DNA from: Chryseobacterium senegalense
GTDB taxonomy: Bacteria; Bacteroidota; Bacteroidia; Flavobacteriales; Weeksellaceae
NCBI GenBank assembly: GCA_001403755.1
Contig: CYUH01000015.1
Span: forward strand, 164,589-228,588
Reading direction: 5' to 3'
DNA: 64,000 bases
The notes below the pieces were generated by a model that worked only from the letters and a program-made list of their open reading frames with translations, was not told the DNA's origin and searched no databases. The position numbers and the translations under genes were made by a program. This document shows positions 18,681 to 27,653 of the stretch, one piece after another (position 1 is the stretch's first letter; every line of letters begins with the position of its first letter).

Positions 18681-19529
18681 ATGAAGAAAATTTATAAAAA
18701 TCTGCTGTTTCTCACGATTCCTTTTTTGCTCAGTTCTTGCATCAGCACAAAAGACGTTAGATATATGCAACCCAATGAAAGTCTGGTAATCAATGAAGAG
18801 GGACTCGTTCCTTATAATATTCCGGTATATCGAGTGACCAAAAACGATATGCTTACGCTCAATATTGTTACTACTCCGAAGGGTGATGCCGCCCAATTTT
18901 ATTCAGCTCTTAATGCGCAACAACCTTCTGCAGGTGTTGCCACTATTGGAAGTGCAGAATCTTCGAGCGGACAAGGTGGTAACTCAAATTTTTATTTCAA
19001 TGGATTGAAAGTAGATTCCAATGGAGATATCAACATCATGGGAATCGGTTTTATCAAAGCTGAAGGAAGAACGATTGAAGAAATTACCCAAGAAATTCAA
19101 ACAAAAGTTAATGAAAATTTTGTCGAAGGCAAATCCCAGGTTCGCCTTAATACGGATGGAATCACCTACTATATTTTAGGAGATGTAGAAACTGCCGAAT
19201 TAAGTGGCGAAAAGAAGGCGCATAAAAACACCCTTACCGTTACGGAAGCAATTGCCATGAATGGCGGACTCAATAGAACGGTGGATCGAACTAATATAGT
19301 GATTCACAGGAAATTGCCGGAGGGAATTAAAATAGCAAAAATAGATCTTACCAGAGAAGATGTAATGAATTCACCATATTACTGGGTTCAAAATGGCGAT
19401 GAAATCTTCCTCAATACGCGATCCAAAAACTTAAACGGTTTAGGAAAAGATCCAATCCAAACACTTACCACAGGAGTTTCGGTAATTACAACCGCGCTGT
19501 CTATTTATTTAATTTTATCAAGATTATAG
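18681..19529 (+). CDS. Wza-like polysaccharide export lipoprotein
   Basis: A 282-residue outer-membrane lipoprotein of the Poly_export/SLBB family, the exit channel for capsule or exopolysaccharide. N terminus MKKIYKNLLFLTIPFLLSSC has a lipobox with Cys20. Then comes the polysaccharide-export domain (YNIPVYRVTKNDMLTLNI to about residue 145) and an SLBB-like domain (about 155-240, TYYILGDVETAELSGEK). A hydrophobic C-terminal helix (VITTALSIYLILSRL) ends the protein, as in Wza, where it forms the outer-membrane barrel of helices. One base separates it from the kinase gene. Confidence 0.93.
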   Translation: MKKIYKNLLFLTIPFLLSSCISTKDVRYMQPNESLVINEEGLVPYNIPVYRVTKNDMLTLNIVTTPKGDAAQFYSALNAQQPSAGVATIGSAESSSGQGGNSNFYFNGLKVDSNGDINIMGIGFIKAEGRTIEEITQEIQTKVNENFVEGKSQVRLNTDGITYYILGDVETAELSGEKKAHKNTLTVTEAIAMNGGLNRTVDRTNIVIHRKLPEGIKIAKIDLTREDVMNSPYYWVQNGDEIFLNTRSKNLNGLGKDPIQTLTTGVSVITTALSIYLILSRL

Positions 19530-19530
19530 C

Positions 19531-22029
19531 ATGATACCAGGAAAAGAAACTTCCAGCAAATCTGGTCCCGGTACTACCGATAAAATAGGATCTTTTGCTT
19601 TCTTCGACTTCGAGCATTTTCTTAGAAGAATCCTCAGAAATTGGTATTGGTTTGCATTGATGGCCGTTTTGGGCTATGCAATTTCATGGGTGTACAGCAA
19701 GTATTATGCGCAGCGAATTTATGCCTCAAACCTTTCATTAAGTATATCCAATAATACTGCGAGCTATTTCACTCCGAACCAATCCATCAATTTCATTTGG
19801 GGACAAAATGGCAATCAGGATGGGATCTATCTTAAAAAAATGTTGCTTTCCCGTTCTCACAACGAATACCTGGTGAAGCAACTCGATTTGTATATCAATT
19901 ATGCTACGAAAGGCCTAATCAAACAGACTTATCTGGATAAATACGATTCTCCGGTTTTTTTAGAAATTGATAAAAACCACCTTCAGCAGGTCAATTATCC
20001 GATTACGCTCATCCCGAAAGGCGGAAACCGGTACGAAGTCGTTTTGCCGGAAGAAAATCAGCAATCGACCAGTTTGTATTCCTTTGCTACGGAAGGGTTT
20101 TCTAATATTTCACCTTATTCGCGACCAGCAAATAAAATAATTACGATAGGAGAATGGTACAATGCGCCCAACTTGAAATTCAGACTGCTGAAAAATCCAC
20201 AGCCTACGCCAATTGTATTGGAGAATATTATTCTTACACTTTCTACGGTTAATCAAACGGTAAATAGTTTGGTTTCAACCATTGCAGTTGATTTCGATAA
20301 AGAAATTAATACCATCATGATCATCACAAAAAGTGGTTATAATCTGAACGGCACTGTAAATTTTCTGAATACTTCGGTGGGCGAACTGCAGAAAAAGAGA
20401 CTTATTGATAGAAATACCGTCGATAAAAACACAGAATTTTACCTTGCTGATAACCTCGAAAAAATTAGAAGAAAATTAGATTCCAGCGCCGCAGTTCTCA
20501 ATAATTTGAAAATTTCCGAAGGTCTGTACGATATAAAAGATCGGGATGAGAAAGCGCTGCAAAGAATCAAAGAATTAGATGCTAAAAAAGCAGAAGTTAT
20601 TACCAGAATCAACTCCCTGAATTCCATCCGAAACTCTTTGTCATCGCAAAATTTCGAGCGGATGATCAGTATGAATGCGGCGGGGATCGAGGACGGACTT
20701 TTCAGCGCTACAATGTCGGAACTGAAAGCTCTTTATCTCAAAAGAAGAGAAATGGCGCTCATTTACACCCCGAACTCGGAACCGATGCGGGAAATCAATC
20801 GCTTGATCAACGAAGCTCGAGGAAACTCCAATGGTTCGATTAATAATTACTACAAAAATTACCTCAATGAGCTTTCCAAAATTGATCGTATGATTGCTGA
20901 GGAAACTGGCGGTTTGGTAAGTTTTCCTGAAAAAGAAAGAAAATATCTCGATGCCGAACGCGGGTATAACATGATTGAGGCGACCTACAACAGCTTGCTT
21001 AGTAAGCAGAACGAAACCCAAATTCGTGTTGCGACCAATAAATCTGATATCACAGTAATTGATCCTGCAAAAAATCTTGGTCAAGGTCCCATCGCTCCTG
21101 ATGTTAAAAAAACGCAATATTCGATTATCGGTGGATTGTTGCTTTTGCCTTTACTTATTTTAGGGATTTCAGAAGCGTTGGATAGCAGAATTCGAAATAT
21201 TAAAGAATTACTTCACGCAACCAAAATTCCCTTGCTCGGCGTTATTGGAAAGAATTCACATGAAAATAATTTAACGGTTCTTGAACAGCCAAGATCTTCG
21301 ATCTCTGAAGCATTCCGTGGAATCCGGGCTAATTTGAGATTTTTGCATAAGGAAGACAACAAATCAAAAGTTATCCTCCTTACTTCTTCCGTTGGCGGTG
21401 AAGGAAAAACTTATATTTCCATTAATATTGCTTCTGTTTTAGGGTTGAGTGGAAAAAAAACCATCTTATTGGGAATGGATCTCAGAAAGCCAAAAATTTT
21501 CGGAGATTTTAAAATTGATAACAAATTCGGGATTTCTAACTATCTCACCGGAGAAGTGGAAATGGAACAAATCATCAATCAAACTAAAATACCGAATCTT
21601 CATGTTGCGACTTCCGGCCCAATTCCGCCCAATCCGTCGGAACTTTTGATGAGCGAGCAAAATATCAATTTCATTGAAGAGCTGAAGAAACATTACGATT
21701 TTATTGTCATCGATTCGCCACCAGTAGGTTTGGTTGCTGATCCTTTCGAACTGATGAAGCATGCAGACGCCAGTATTTATGTGGTTAGACACGAATATAC
21801 CGAAAAATACATGCTGAAAATGATCACCGAGAAATACCATAACCATGAAGTGAAAAATCTTGGATTAATTTATAATGATTTCCAAATTAAGCAAGGTTAT
21901 GGCTACGGTTATGGCTATGGTTACGGATACGGATATGGTTATGGTTATTTTGAGGAGGACAAAAATTATCAGGAACCAACCTTAATTAAAATCAGAAATA
22001 CGGTACGAAAGATTTTCGGAAGAGCATAA
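19531..22029 (+). CDS. Wzc-like chain-length regulator and BY-kinase fusion
   Basis: An 832-residue inner-membrane polysaccharide co-polymerase fused to a bacterial tyrosine kinase. Wzz domain with first membrane helix at about 37-55, long periplasmic coiled coil (about 290-500), GNVR-like domain, second membrane helix at about 530-548, then the cytoplasmic kinase: Walker A GGEGKT at about 622-627, Walker A' GMDLRKPK near 648 and Walker B FIVIDSPP near 727. The autophosphorylated tyrosine cluster at the end is replaced by nine consecutive Gly-Tyr units (789-806), with one further Tyr in NYQEP. The kinase controls export with the Wza partner encoded one base upstream. Ends the cluster with a terminator. 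Confidence 0.95.
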   Translation: MIPGKETSSKSGPGTTDKIGSFAFFDFEHFLRRILRNWYWFALMAVLGYAISWVYSKYYAQRIYASNLSLSISNNTASYFTPNQSINFIWGQNGNQDGIYLKKMLLSRSHNEYLVKQLDLYINYATKGLIKQTYLDKYDSPVFLEIDKNHLQQVNYPITLIPKGGNRYEVVLPEENQQSTSLYSFATEGFSNISPYSRPANKIITIGEWYNAPNLKFRLLKNPQPTPIVLENIILTLSTVNQTVNSLVSTIAVDFDKEINTIMIITKSGYNLNGTVNFLNTSVGELQKKRLIDRNTVDKNTEFYLADNLEKIRRKLDSSAAVLNNLKISEGLYDIKDRDEKALQRIKELDAKKAEVITRINSLNSIRNSLSSQNFERMISMNAAGIEDGLFSATMSELKALYLKRREMALIYTPNSEPMREINRLINEARGNSNGSINNYYKNYLNELSKIDRMIAEETGGLVSFPEKERKYLDAERGYNMIEATYNSLLSKQNETQIRVATNKSDITVIDPAKNLGQGPIAPDVKKTQYSIIGGLLLLPLLILGISEALDSRIRNIKELLHATKIPLLGVIGKNSHENNLTVLEQPRSSISEAFRGIRANLRFLHKEDNKSKVILLTSSVGGEGKTYISINIASVLGLSGKKTILLGMDLRKPKIFGDFKIDNKFGISNYLTGEVEMEQIINQTKIPNLHVATSGPIPPNPSELLMSEQNINFIEELKKHYDFIVIDSPPVGLVADPFELMKHADASIYVVRHEYTEKYMLKMITEKYHNHEVKNLGLIYNDFQIKQGYGYGYGYGYGYGYGYGYFEEDKNYQEPTLIKIRNTVRKIFGRA
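21895..21948 (+). repeat. Nine tandem 6-bp units coding (Gly-Tyr)9
   Basis: Nine in-frame hexamers of the form GGN-TAY. The units differ at third positions (ggttat, ggctac, ggatac and so on), so the DNA repeat is imperfect while the peptide repeat is perfect. It forms the tyrosine-rich tail of the Wzc-like kinase. Confidence 0.95.
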
Positions 22030-22035
22030 CTTGCT

Positions 22036-22058
22036 AACCCTCCAGAGTGAGGGTTTTT
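22036..22058 (+). terminator. Intrinsic terminator of the polysaccharide cluster
   Basis: Stem aaccctc (22036-22042) with gagggtt (22049-22055), 6-base loop, followed by T residues. Confidence 0.8.
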
Positions 22059-22167
22059 ATTTAAGAAAATCATAAAACCATTTATTTGTCGTTTTTAGAA
22101 TTAAAAATTATGCTTTTTTGAGGGTATTTAACTAAAAATTAAGAATTTCCTTAAAGCAAAAATGTTT

Positions 22168-22175
22168 TATATTTG
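22168..22175 (+). promoter_or_regulatory. Promoter -7 box of the outer-membrane biogenesis operon
   Basis: TATATTTG fits TAnnTTTG. The box ends 11 bases before an ATG at 22187 and 35 before the ATG at 22211; the latter leaves a more normal leader and puts the signal peptide at the N terminus. Confidence 0.55.
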
Positions 22176-22210
22176 CAAAATTATTTATGAAAATTGATGC
22201 TCAGTCATTC

Positions 22211-23101
22211 ATGCAGAAAAAGATTATCTATTGCCTTTTCGCTTTAATTTTCATGTCGGTTTCTTATAAGGGACAGCGGCATGAAATAGGGGTGCAATTG
22301 GGAATGAGCAACTTGGTGGGAGATATTGGTAGAACCAATTATATCCTCCAAAAACCTCTCGGTAACACCGGTGATTATGGAATTCCGTTTTACGGAGGAA
22401 TATTATACCGTATGAATTTTAATCCTTACCAAACCGTAAGGTTGAACCTCGGCTATAGCCATATTCAATTTGTGGATGCAGCTGCGAAAGAGCAATACCG
22501 TAGGGATAGAAAATTGTGGGGAACCAATTCTATTTTTCATGCAGATTTAATCTTTGAATACAACTTCTTCCCGGTAAATGACGAGCAGAAAAGTTTATTA
22601 AGTCCTTACGTATTCGGTGGAGTAGGAGCCATGCTGATGAATTCTACCAAACTGGTTGTTAAACACGATTTCAGAAGAGATACAGGTGATAATGCCATTG
22701 CACCGACATCCGATAAAGATTTTGACACCGATTATACTTACGAAAATGGCAAGAAAATGACCATGGCAATTCCATTTGGAGTGGGTTTAAAGTATAAATT
22801 CAATTACAACTGGGCGCTTTTTGGAGAAATCGTGTTTAGGCCAACTTTCTCCGATTCAGTGGATTATAGTGTAATTGATGACAAAGACGTAAAAGTAACT
22901 TATAATAAAGATATAACCGTACCCGGAGGAACCAAATCTATTTTGCAAGAAAGCCCTTATTTACAGGTTGCAGAACAAAGAGTTGCGGAATTCCTACAAA
23001 ATCGGCAAATCGGAAATATCAATTCGAAAGATTGGGTAAACTCAGTTACACTGGGACTTTCTTACTCATTCGGAAGACCACCTTGTTATTGTGAACAGTA
23101 A
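22211..23101 (+). CDS. DUF6089 outer-membrane beta-barrel protein
   Basis: A Bacteroidota-specific predicted outer-membrane barrel, 296 residues from this start. Signal peptide MQKKIIYCLFALIFMSVSY, then RHEIGVQLGMSNLVGDIG, the characteristic opening of DUF6089, and alternating aromatic beta strands ending SVTLGLSYSFG. The start at 22187 (MKIDAQSF added) is also possible. It is first in the operon uppS-bamA-skp-skp, one base from the uppS start, a linkage that suggests a role in envelope assembly. No enzymatic motif. Precise function unknown. Confidence 0.82.
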   Translation: MQKKIIYCLFALIFMSVSYKGQRHEIGVQLGMSNLVGDIGRTNYILQKPLGNTGDYGIPFYGGILYRMNFNPYQTVRLNLGYSHIQFVDAAAKEQYRRDRKLWGTNSIFHADLIFEYNFFPVNDEQKSLLSPYVFGGVGAMLMNSTKLVVKHDFRRDTGDNAIAPTSDKDFDTDYTYENGKKMTMAIPFGVGLKYKFNYNWALFGEIVFRPTFSDSVDYSVIDDKDVKVTYNKDITVPGGTKSILQESPYLQVAEQRVAEFLQNRQIGNINSKDWVNSVTLGLSYSFGRPPCYCEQ

Positions 23102-23102
23102 A

Positions 23103-23855
23103 ATGCAGTCGTTTAAAGATAAAATAAATCAGGAAAAACTCCCGAAACATGTTGCAATAATCATGGATGGGAACGGAAGGTGGGCAAAATCTCGAGGAGA
23201 AAAGCGCACTTTCGGCCACAAACACGCCATCAAAGCGGTGCGTGATGTGGTGAATGCTTGTAATGAGATTAATATTCCCTACCTTACCCTTTACACTTTT
23301 TCTTCAGAAAATTGGAACAGACCGGAGGAGGAAGTCGGCACATTGATGAGCCTGATTTCCGAAACACTATTGTTGGAAGCCGAAGAGATATTCAACAAAG
23401 GTTTAAGAATGCATGTAATTGGCGATATCAAGAAATTACCCCCTTTGGTACAAGAACAAATGATGCAATTGGTGGAAATTACAAAGAACAACACAAGAGG
23501 AAATCTTATTTTGGCATTAAGCTACGGCTCGCAGCATGAAATCCTGGATGCTGTAAAACAAATCAGCAGTAAAGTAAAAAACGGCGAGTTGAAAGAAGAG
23601 GAAATTACCGAGCAGGTTTTTGAAAATCATTTATATACAAAGGATTTTCCGCCAGTAGATTTATTGGTGCGAACCAGCGGAGAAGTGCGGATAAGTAACT
23701 TTTTGCTATGGCAGATTGCCTACGCAGAGTTGCAGTTTTTAGATACATTGTGGCCTGATTTCGGAAAAGAAGATTTCTTCGAATGCATCTACAATTATCA
23801 AAACAAAGAAAGAAGATTCGGTAAAACAAGCGAGCAGCTTGACGAACATTTATAA
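23103..23855 (+). CDS. uppS: Undecaprenyl diphosphate synthase (isoprenyl transferase)
   Basis: Cis-prenyltransferase that extends farnesyl diphosphate with isopentenyl diphosphate to the C55 carrier for peptidoglycan, LPS and capsule. 250 residues from this ATG. Catalytic Asp22 lies in IIMDGNGRWA; later motifs are YTFSSENWNRP and RTSGEVRISNFLLWQ with the conserved diphosphate-binding Arg residues. An upstream in-frame ATG at 23091 lies within the previous gene, so 23103 is preferred. Sits between DUF6089 and bamA genes. Confidence 0.97.
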   Translation: MQSFKDKINQEKLPKHVAIIMDGNGRWAKSRGEKRTFGHKHAIKAVRDVVNACNEINIPYLTLYTFSSENWNRPEEEVGTLMSLISETLLLEAEEIFNKGLRMHVIGDIKKLPPLVQEQMMQLVEITKNNTRGNLILALSYGSQHEILDAVKQISSKVKNGELKEEEITEQVFENHLYTKDFPPVDLLVRTSGEVRISNFLLWQIAYAELQFLDTLWPDFGKEDFFECIYNYQNKERRFGKTSEQLDEHL

Positions 23856-23880
23856 AAAGAAAAGTTAGCAAGATAAAAAA

Positions 23881-26418
23881 ATGAAGTTTAAACTATTACC
23901 CATCATCATGTTTGTGGCTTCGGCACATTTCTATGGTCAAATCACTCCCGAGCAGCAGACACAGGATAATAATCCGGTATACGCTCAAAACGAAGCAGGA
24001 ACCTACATCTTAAAAGACATTGTAGTAGATGGCGTAAAAAAATATACTCCAGCGCAAATCCTTCGATTTACAGGCCTTAATAAAAATGAAAGCGTGGAAA
24101 TACCTGGGCAGAAAATAAGCAATGCCATCAAAAAACTTTGGGAAACGCAATCTTTCTCTGAAGTGGAGGTTTATGTTCAGAGTATTGAAGGGGAGCAGGT
24201 TGTATTGAGATTTAACTTGCAAGACCTTAAAGATTTAGGCGAAGTAAAATTTACCGGAAAAGGAATCGGTAAATCTAAAAGCGAAAAACTCGCCAAAGAC
24301 AACAACCTGAAACCTGGAACCAAAATCACCCAAAATCTTATTTCTACCCTAAAAACCAATATTCCAAAAGAATACATCAAAAAAGGTTTTGCCGATGCAA
24401 AAGTGACCATTCAGGATAAAGTAAATGCGCAAGATCCGGAATTGGTGGACTGGACCATCAACGTAGAGAAAGGTAAAAAGGTGAAAATTAGCCATATAGA
24501 GTTTGAAGGAAACCAAAATGTTTCGGACAGTAAACTTCGCAAAAAGGGTTTCAAAGACACCAAACAGAAAAGATTCGGTATTCAGGGTATTTTAAAACCA
24601 TCTAAATTCATCCAAGAAAAATACGAGGAAGACAAAGGCAATCTTATCAATTATTACCGTTCTTTAGGTTTTAGAGATGCACAAATCGTTTCCGATTCTG
24701 TTTGGAGAAATTCTAAAAACCAATATGAAATTAATGTAAAACTTAACGAAGGTAAAAAATATTATATCGGCGACATTACTTTCCTTGGGAATACAGCATT
24801 TTCAACTGATTATCTTCAGAAGGTTTTAGGATATAAAACCGGGGATATTTACGATGCGGTTGGATTCAACAAAAAAGTGGGCGAAGATGGAGGAAAGGAA
24901 GACGATTCCGACATCAAGTCAACGTATATGAACAACGGTTACTTATTTTCCAACGTTACTCCGATTGAAAAATCGGTAGTTGGAGATTCGATCAATTTGG
25001 AAGTTCGCATCAGCGAAGGAGAAAAAGCAACCTGGAACCGAGTAACCTGGAGCGGAAATGTCACGACTCATGACCACGTAATTTTGCGTTCGTTACGAAC
25101 AAAACCAGGAAGTTTATTCGCAAAAAGTGATATCAAGAGAACGTATTTCGATTTAGCAGGAATGCAGTTTTTCGATCCTCAGCAAATTGGACAAAATATT
25201 TCCCCAAATCCGCAGGATAACACGGTAGATATTCACTGGACTTTGGTAGAGAAAGGTTCCTCACAAGTACAACTACAAGCTGGTTACGGTGGAGGTTCTT
25301 TCATCGGAACTCTGGGACTTACTTTCAATAACTTCTCTTTGAAAAATTTCTTGAAGTTTAAAGATTTCAAACCAGTTCCTCAAGGGGACGGACAAACATT
25401 ATCCATACAGGCACAAGCCGGACAGTATTTCCAGAATTATGGGATTTCATTTACCGAGCCATGGTTGTTCGGAACAAGACCAACCGCTCTTTCAGTTGGC
25501 GTAAACCAATCATTGGTAAGATATACCGATCAATATGGTGAGGCACAAAAACTAAATATTTTCTCCGCAAGTGTTGGTTTAAATAGATTATTAAGATGGC
25601 CGGATGATTATTTCTCGCTTTATACCGGAATTCAGTATCAAAGCTATGATTTCAGCAATTATCCGTTCCAATTTGGAAATACGACAGAATATAATGGCTC
25701 TGCGAAAAACTTTAGTTTCAATGTTGGATTAAGCAGAAATTCTGCTGGTTTGGATCCAATTTTCCCAACCCAAGGTTCCAATTTGGAAGCTTCTGTGAAG
25801 TTTACGCCGCCTTACTCGCTTTTCAGCGATAAGGATTATACCAACATGAGTGCTATTGAAAAATACAAATGGTTGGAGTTTTATAAAGTTAAATTAAAAG
25901 CGGACGTTTATAATACGGTTGTAGGGAAATTGGTTCTCAGAAGTACTGCCGAAATGGGTTTCCTAAATGGATATAACAAAGAATTAGGAGCGCCACCTTT
26001 TGAAAGGTTCTATGTTGGTGGAACCGGACTTTTGGGAGGTAGATACGACGGCCGTGAATTGGTACCACTTAGAGGTTACGAAAACTCCTCTTCAACCGGT
26101 GGCGAACTTGATGATGTTACGCCTTACGGTGGGGCCACCATTTATAATCGATTTGCTATGGAGCTTAGATATCCAATCTCGATGAACCAAACTGCGAAAA
26201 TTTATGCACTTTCGTTCTTGGAAGGTGGTAACGCCTGGAATTCTTTCGGAACTTATAATCCATTCCAGTTGAAACGTTCTGCCGGTGTCGGAATTAGAGT
26301 GTATATGGGAGCTTTCGGGTTAATTGGATTTGATTTTGCTTATGGATTCGATAAAACAATCTTAGGAACCGAACCAGCCGGTTGGAAAACGCACTTCCTA
26401 ATGAATCAATCTTTATAA
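23881..26418 (+). CDS. bamA: Outer-membrane protein assembly factor BamA
   Basis: The central Omp85 protein that inserts beta barrels in the outer membrane. 845 residues: signal peptide (MKFKLLPIIMFVASAHFYGQ), POTRA domains from about residue 38 to 450 (IVVDGVKKYTPAQILRFTGL is the first; KISHIEFEGNQNVSDSKLRK and IGDITFLGNTAFSTDYLQKV begin later ones), then the 16-strand barrel with FYVGGTGLLGGRYDGREL and LRGYE (VRGF/Y-type lid-lock motif), ending in GLIGFDFAYGFD. It is followed at once by two Skp-like chaperones that feed it substrates. Confidence 0.96.
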   Translation: MKFKLLPIIMFVASAHFYGQITPEQQTQDNNPVYAQNEAGTYILKDIVVDGVKKYTPAQILRFTGLNKNESVEIPGQKISNAIKKLWETQSFSEVEVYVQSIEGEQVVLRFNLQDLKDLGEVKFTGKGIGKSKSEKLAKDNNLKPGTKITQNLISTLKTNIPKEYIKKGFADAKVTIQDKVNAQDPELVDWTINVEKGKKVKISHIEFEGNQNVSDSKLRKKGFKDTKQKRFGIQGILKPSKFIQEKYEEDKGNLINYYRSLGFRDAQIVSDSVWRNSKNQYEINVKLNEGKKYYIGDITFLGNTAFSTDYLQKVLGYKTGDIYDAVGFNKKVGEDGGKEDDSDIKSTYMNNGYLFSNVTPIEKSVVGDSINLEVRISEGEKATWNRVTWSGNVTTHDHVILRSLRTKPGSLFAKSDIKRTYFDLAGMQFFDPQQIGQNISPNPQDNTVDIHWTLVEKGSSQVQLQAGYGGGSFIGTLGLTFNNFSLKNFLKFKDFKPVPQGDGQTLSIQAQAGQYFQNYGISFTEPWLFGTRPTALSVGVNQSLVRYTDQYGEAQKLNIFSASVGLNRLLRWPDDYFSLYTGIQYQSYDFSNYPFQFGNTTEYNGSAKNFSFNVGLSRNSAGLDPIFPTQGSNLEASVKFTPPYSLFSDKDYTNMSAIEKYKWLEFYKVKLKADVYNTVVGKLVLRSTAEMGFLNGYNKELGAPPFERFYVGGTGLLGGRYDGRELVPLRGYENSSSTGGELDDVTPYGGATIYNRFAMELRYPISMNQTAKIYALSFLEGGNAWNSFGTYNPFQLKRSAGVGIRVYMGAFGLIGFDFAYGFDKTILGTEPAGWKTHFLMNQSL

Positions 26419-26429
26419 AAAGTATAAAA

Positions 26430-27023
26430 ATGAAACAGATTAAATTATTCCTTGCACTTTTCCTCTTGTTCTCGGGCTTTATCAATGCTCAGAAAATTGG
26501 AGTCGTGGATACGAACTATATCCTCAGCAAACTTCCTCAATATAAAGATGCGGAAAGCCGCCTAAATGAGCAAATTAATGGTTGGCAAACAGAAATCCAG
26601 AATCTGCAAACAGAACTTGATAAGAAAAAAGCACTTCTGGAAAACGAGCGGGTTCTTTTAATCGGTGATCAATTGAAGCAAAGACAAAAAGAAGTAGATG
26701 ATCTAGACAAAAAGATCAAAGGTATGGTGAACAACCGCTTTGGCTCAATGGGTGAACTCAACAATGCAAGAGCAAATCTTACCAAACCTTTTCAGGATCA
26801 AATTTGGAACGCTATTAAGACCGTTTCAGAGAAAAATAGTTTAGGCATCATTCTTGATAAAAGTAACAATATCAGTGTTATTTTTCTTGAAAAAAGATAC
26901 GATTACACAGATAAAGTATTAGATTTGTTGCTGAAGAATTCAGATAGAAAAACCACTGAACAGCCAGCGAAATCCGGCAATAATGTAGGAAATCAAAAAT
27001 CGAGCAGAGGAGTAACAAAATAA
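26430..27023 (+). CDS. OmpH/Skp-family periplasmic chaperone (first copy)
   Basis: A 197-residue secreted coiled-coil chaperone that keeps unfolded outer-membrane proteins soluble for BamA. Signal peptide MKQIKLFLALFLLFSGFINA, then QKIGVVDTNYILSKLPQY, the OmpH start, and a long helical hairpin (about 45-110). The C terminus (residues 175-197) is a Ser/Asn/Lys-rich tail absent from the second copy. The open frame begins inside bamA; the ATG at 26430, eleven bases past its stop, is the sensible start. Confidence 0.92.
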   Translation: MKQIKLFLALFLLFSGFINAQKIGVVDTNYILSKLPQYKDAESRLNEQINGWQTEIQNLQTELDKKKALLENERVLLIGDQLKQRQKEVDDLDKKIKGMVNNRFGSMGELNNARANLTKPFQDQIWNAIKTVSEKNSLGIILDKSNNISVIFLEKRYDYTDKVLDLLLKNSDRKTTEQPAKSGNNVGNQKSSRGVTK

Positions 27024-27098
27024 GATATGCCTCTTCAAGCAATAGCAAAAACTCATTAAAAATTTTAAAACAACAATAAAATTATTACAATCTCAATT

Positions 27099-27593
27099 AT
27101 GAAAAAATTAAGCGTATTATTTGCAGCAGTAATGATGTTCGTAACCGTAGGAATGGTAAACGCACAAAAAGTTGCATCTATGGATTATGAAGCAGTTTTA
27201 TCTGCAATGCCAGAAACTAAAAAAATGACCACAGATCTAGATACTTTCAGCAAAACTAAAGGTGATGAACTGAACAAACAAGCGGAAGCTTTCCAAAAAG
27301 AAGTTCAGCAATACCAAGCTGATGGAGCGAAATTAACCGAAGCTCAGAGAAATGCGAAAGAAGCTGAATTGCAGAAAAAACAACAAAACTTGCAACAACT
27401 TCAGCAAACTGCTCAAAAAGATCTTGCTACAAGAAGAGACACTGCGGTAAAACCAATCATCGAAAAATTGAACAACGCAGTAGAAAAAGTCGCTAAAGCA
27501 AACGGATTCGATTTTATCGTAGATTCTACCGCCTTAATCTACAAAGCAGGTCCGGATGCAACTGCATTAGTTAAAAAAGAATTAGGTCTTTAA
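27099..27593 (+). CDS. OmpH/Skp-family periplasmic chaperone (second copy)
   Basis: A 164-residue relative of the preceding gene. Signal peptide MKKLSVLFAAVMMFVTVGMVNA, then QKVASMDYEAVLSAMPETKK and a Lys/Gln/Glu/Ala-rich coiled coil (about 50-125) containing LQKKQQNLQQLQQTAQKD, then a compact core VAKANGFDFIVDSTALIYKAG. Tandem Skp genes after bamA are usual in Flavobacteriia. A 75-base gap precedes it and a terminator follows. Confidence 0.93.
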   Translation: MKKLSVLFAAVMMFVTVGMVNAQKVASMDYEAVLSAMPETKKMTTDLDTFSKTKGDELNKQAEAFQKEVQQYQADGAKLTEAQRNAKEAELQKKQQNLQQLQQTAQKDLATRRDTAVKPIIEKLNNAVEKVAKANGFDFIVDSTALIYKAGPDATALVKKELGL

Positions 27594-27611
27594 AATCCTT
27601 TTCATATAACC

Positions 27612-27642
27612 AAAACCATCCTCAATTCAGGATGGTTTTTTT
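27612..27642 (+). terminator. Intrinsic terminator of the bamA-skp operon
   Basis: Stem aaaaccatcct (27612-27622) with aggatggtttt (27629-27639), 6-base loop, T run following. The promoter box of the next gene begins at its last base. Confidence 0.92.
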
Positions 27643-27649
27643 AATTTTG
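27642..27649 (+). promoter_or_regulatory. Promoter -7 box of the thioesterase operon, 4 bases from the ATG
   Basis: TAATTTTG fits TAnnTTTG and only taaa separates it from the ATG at 27654. If used, transcription would start at or very near the initiation codon. Confidence 0.5.
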
Positions 27650-27653
27650 TAAA

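Noticed and set aside
21895..21948. Hexamer repeat as a CRISPR or microsatellite array
   Set aside because: It is in frame, codes for Gly-Tyr and has no spacers.
27099..27593. Second Skp-like gene as an assembly duplicate
   Set aside because: The two proteins differ clearly in sequence and length; tandem Skp genes are normal in the group.
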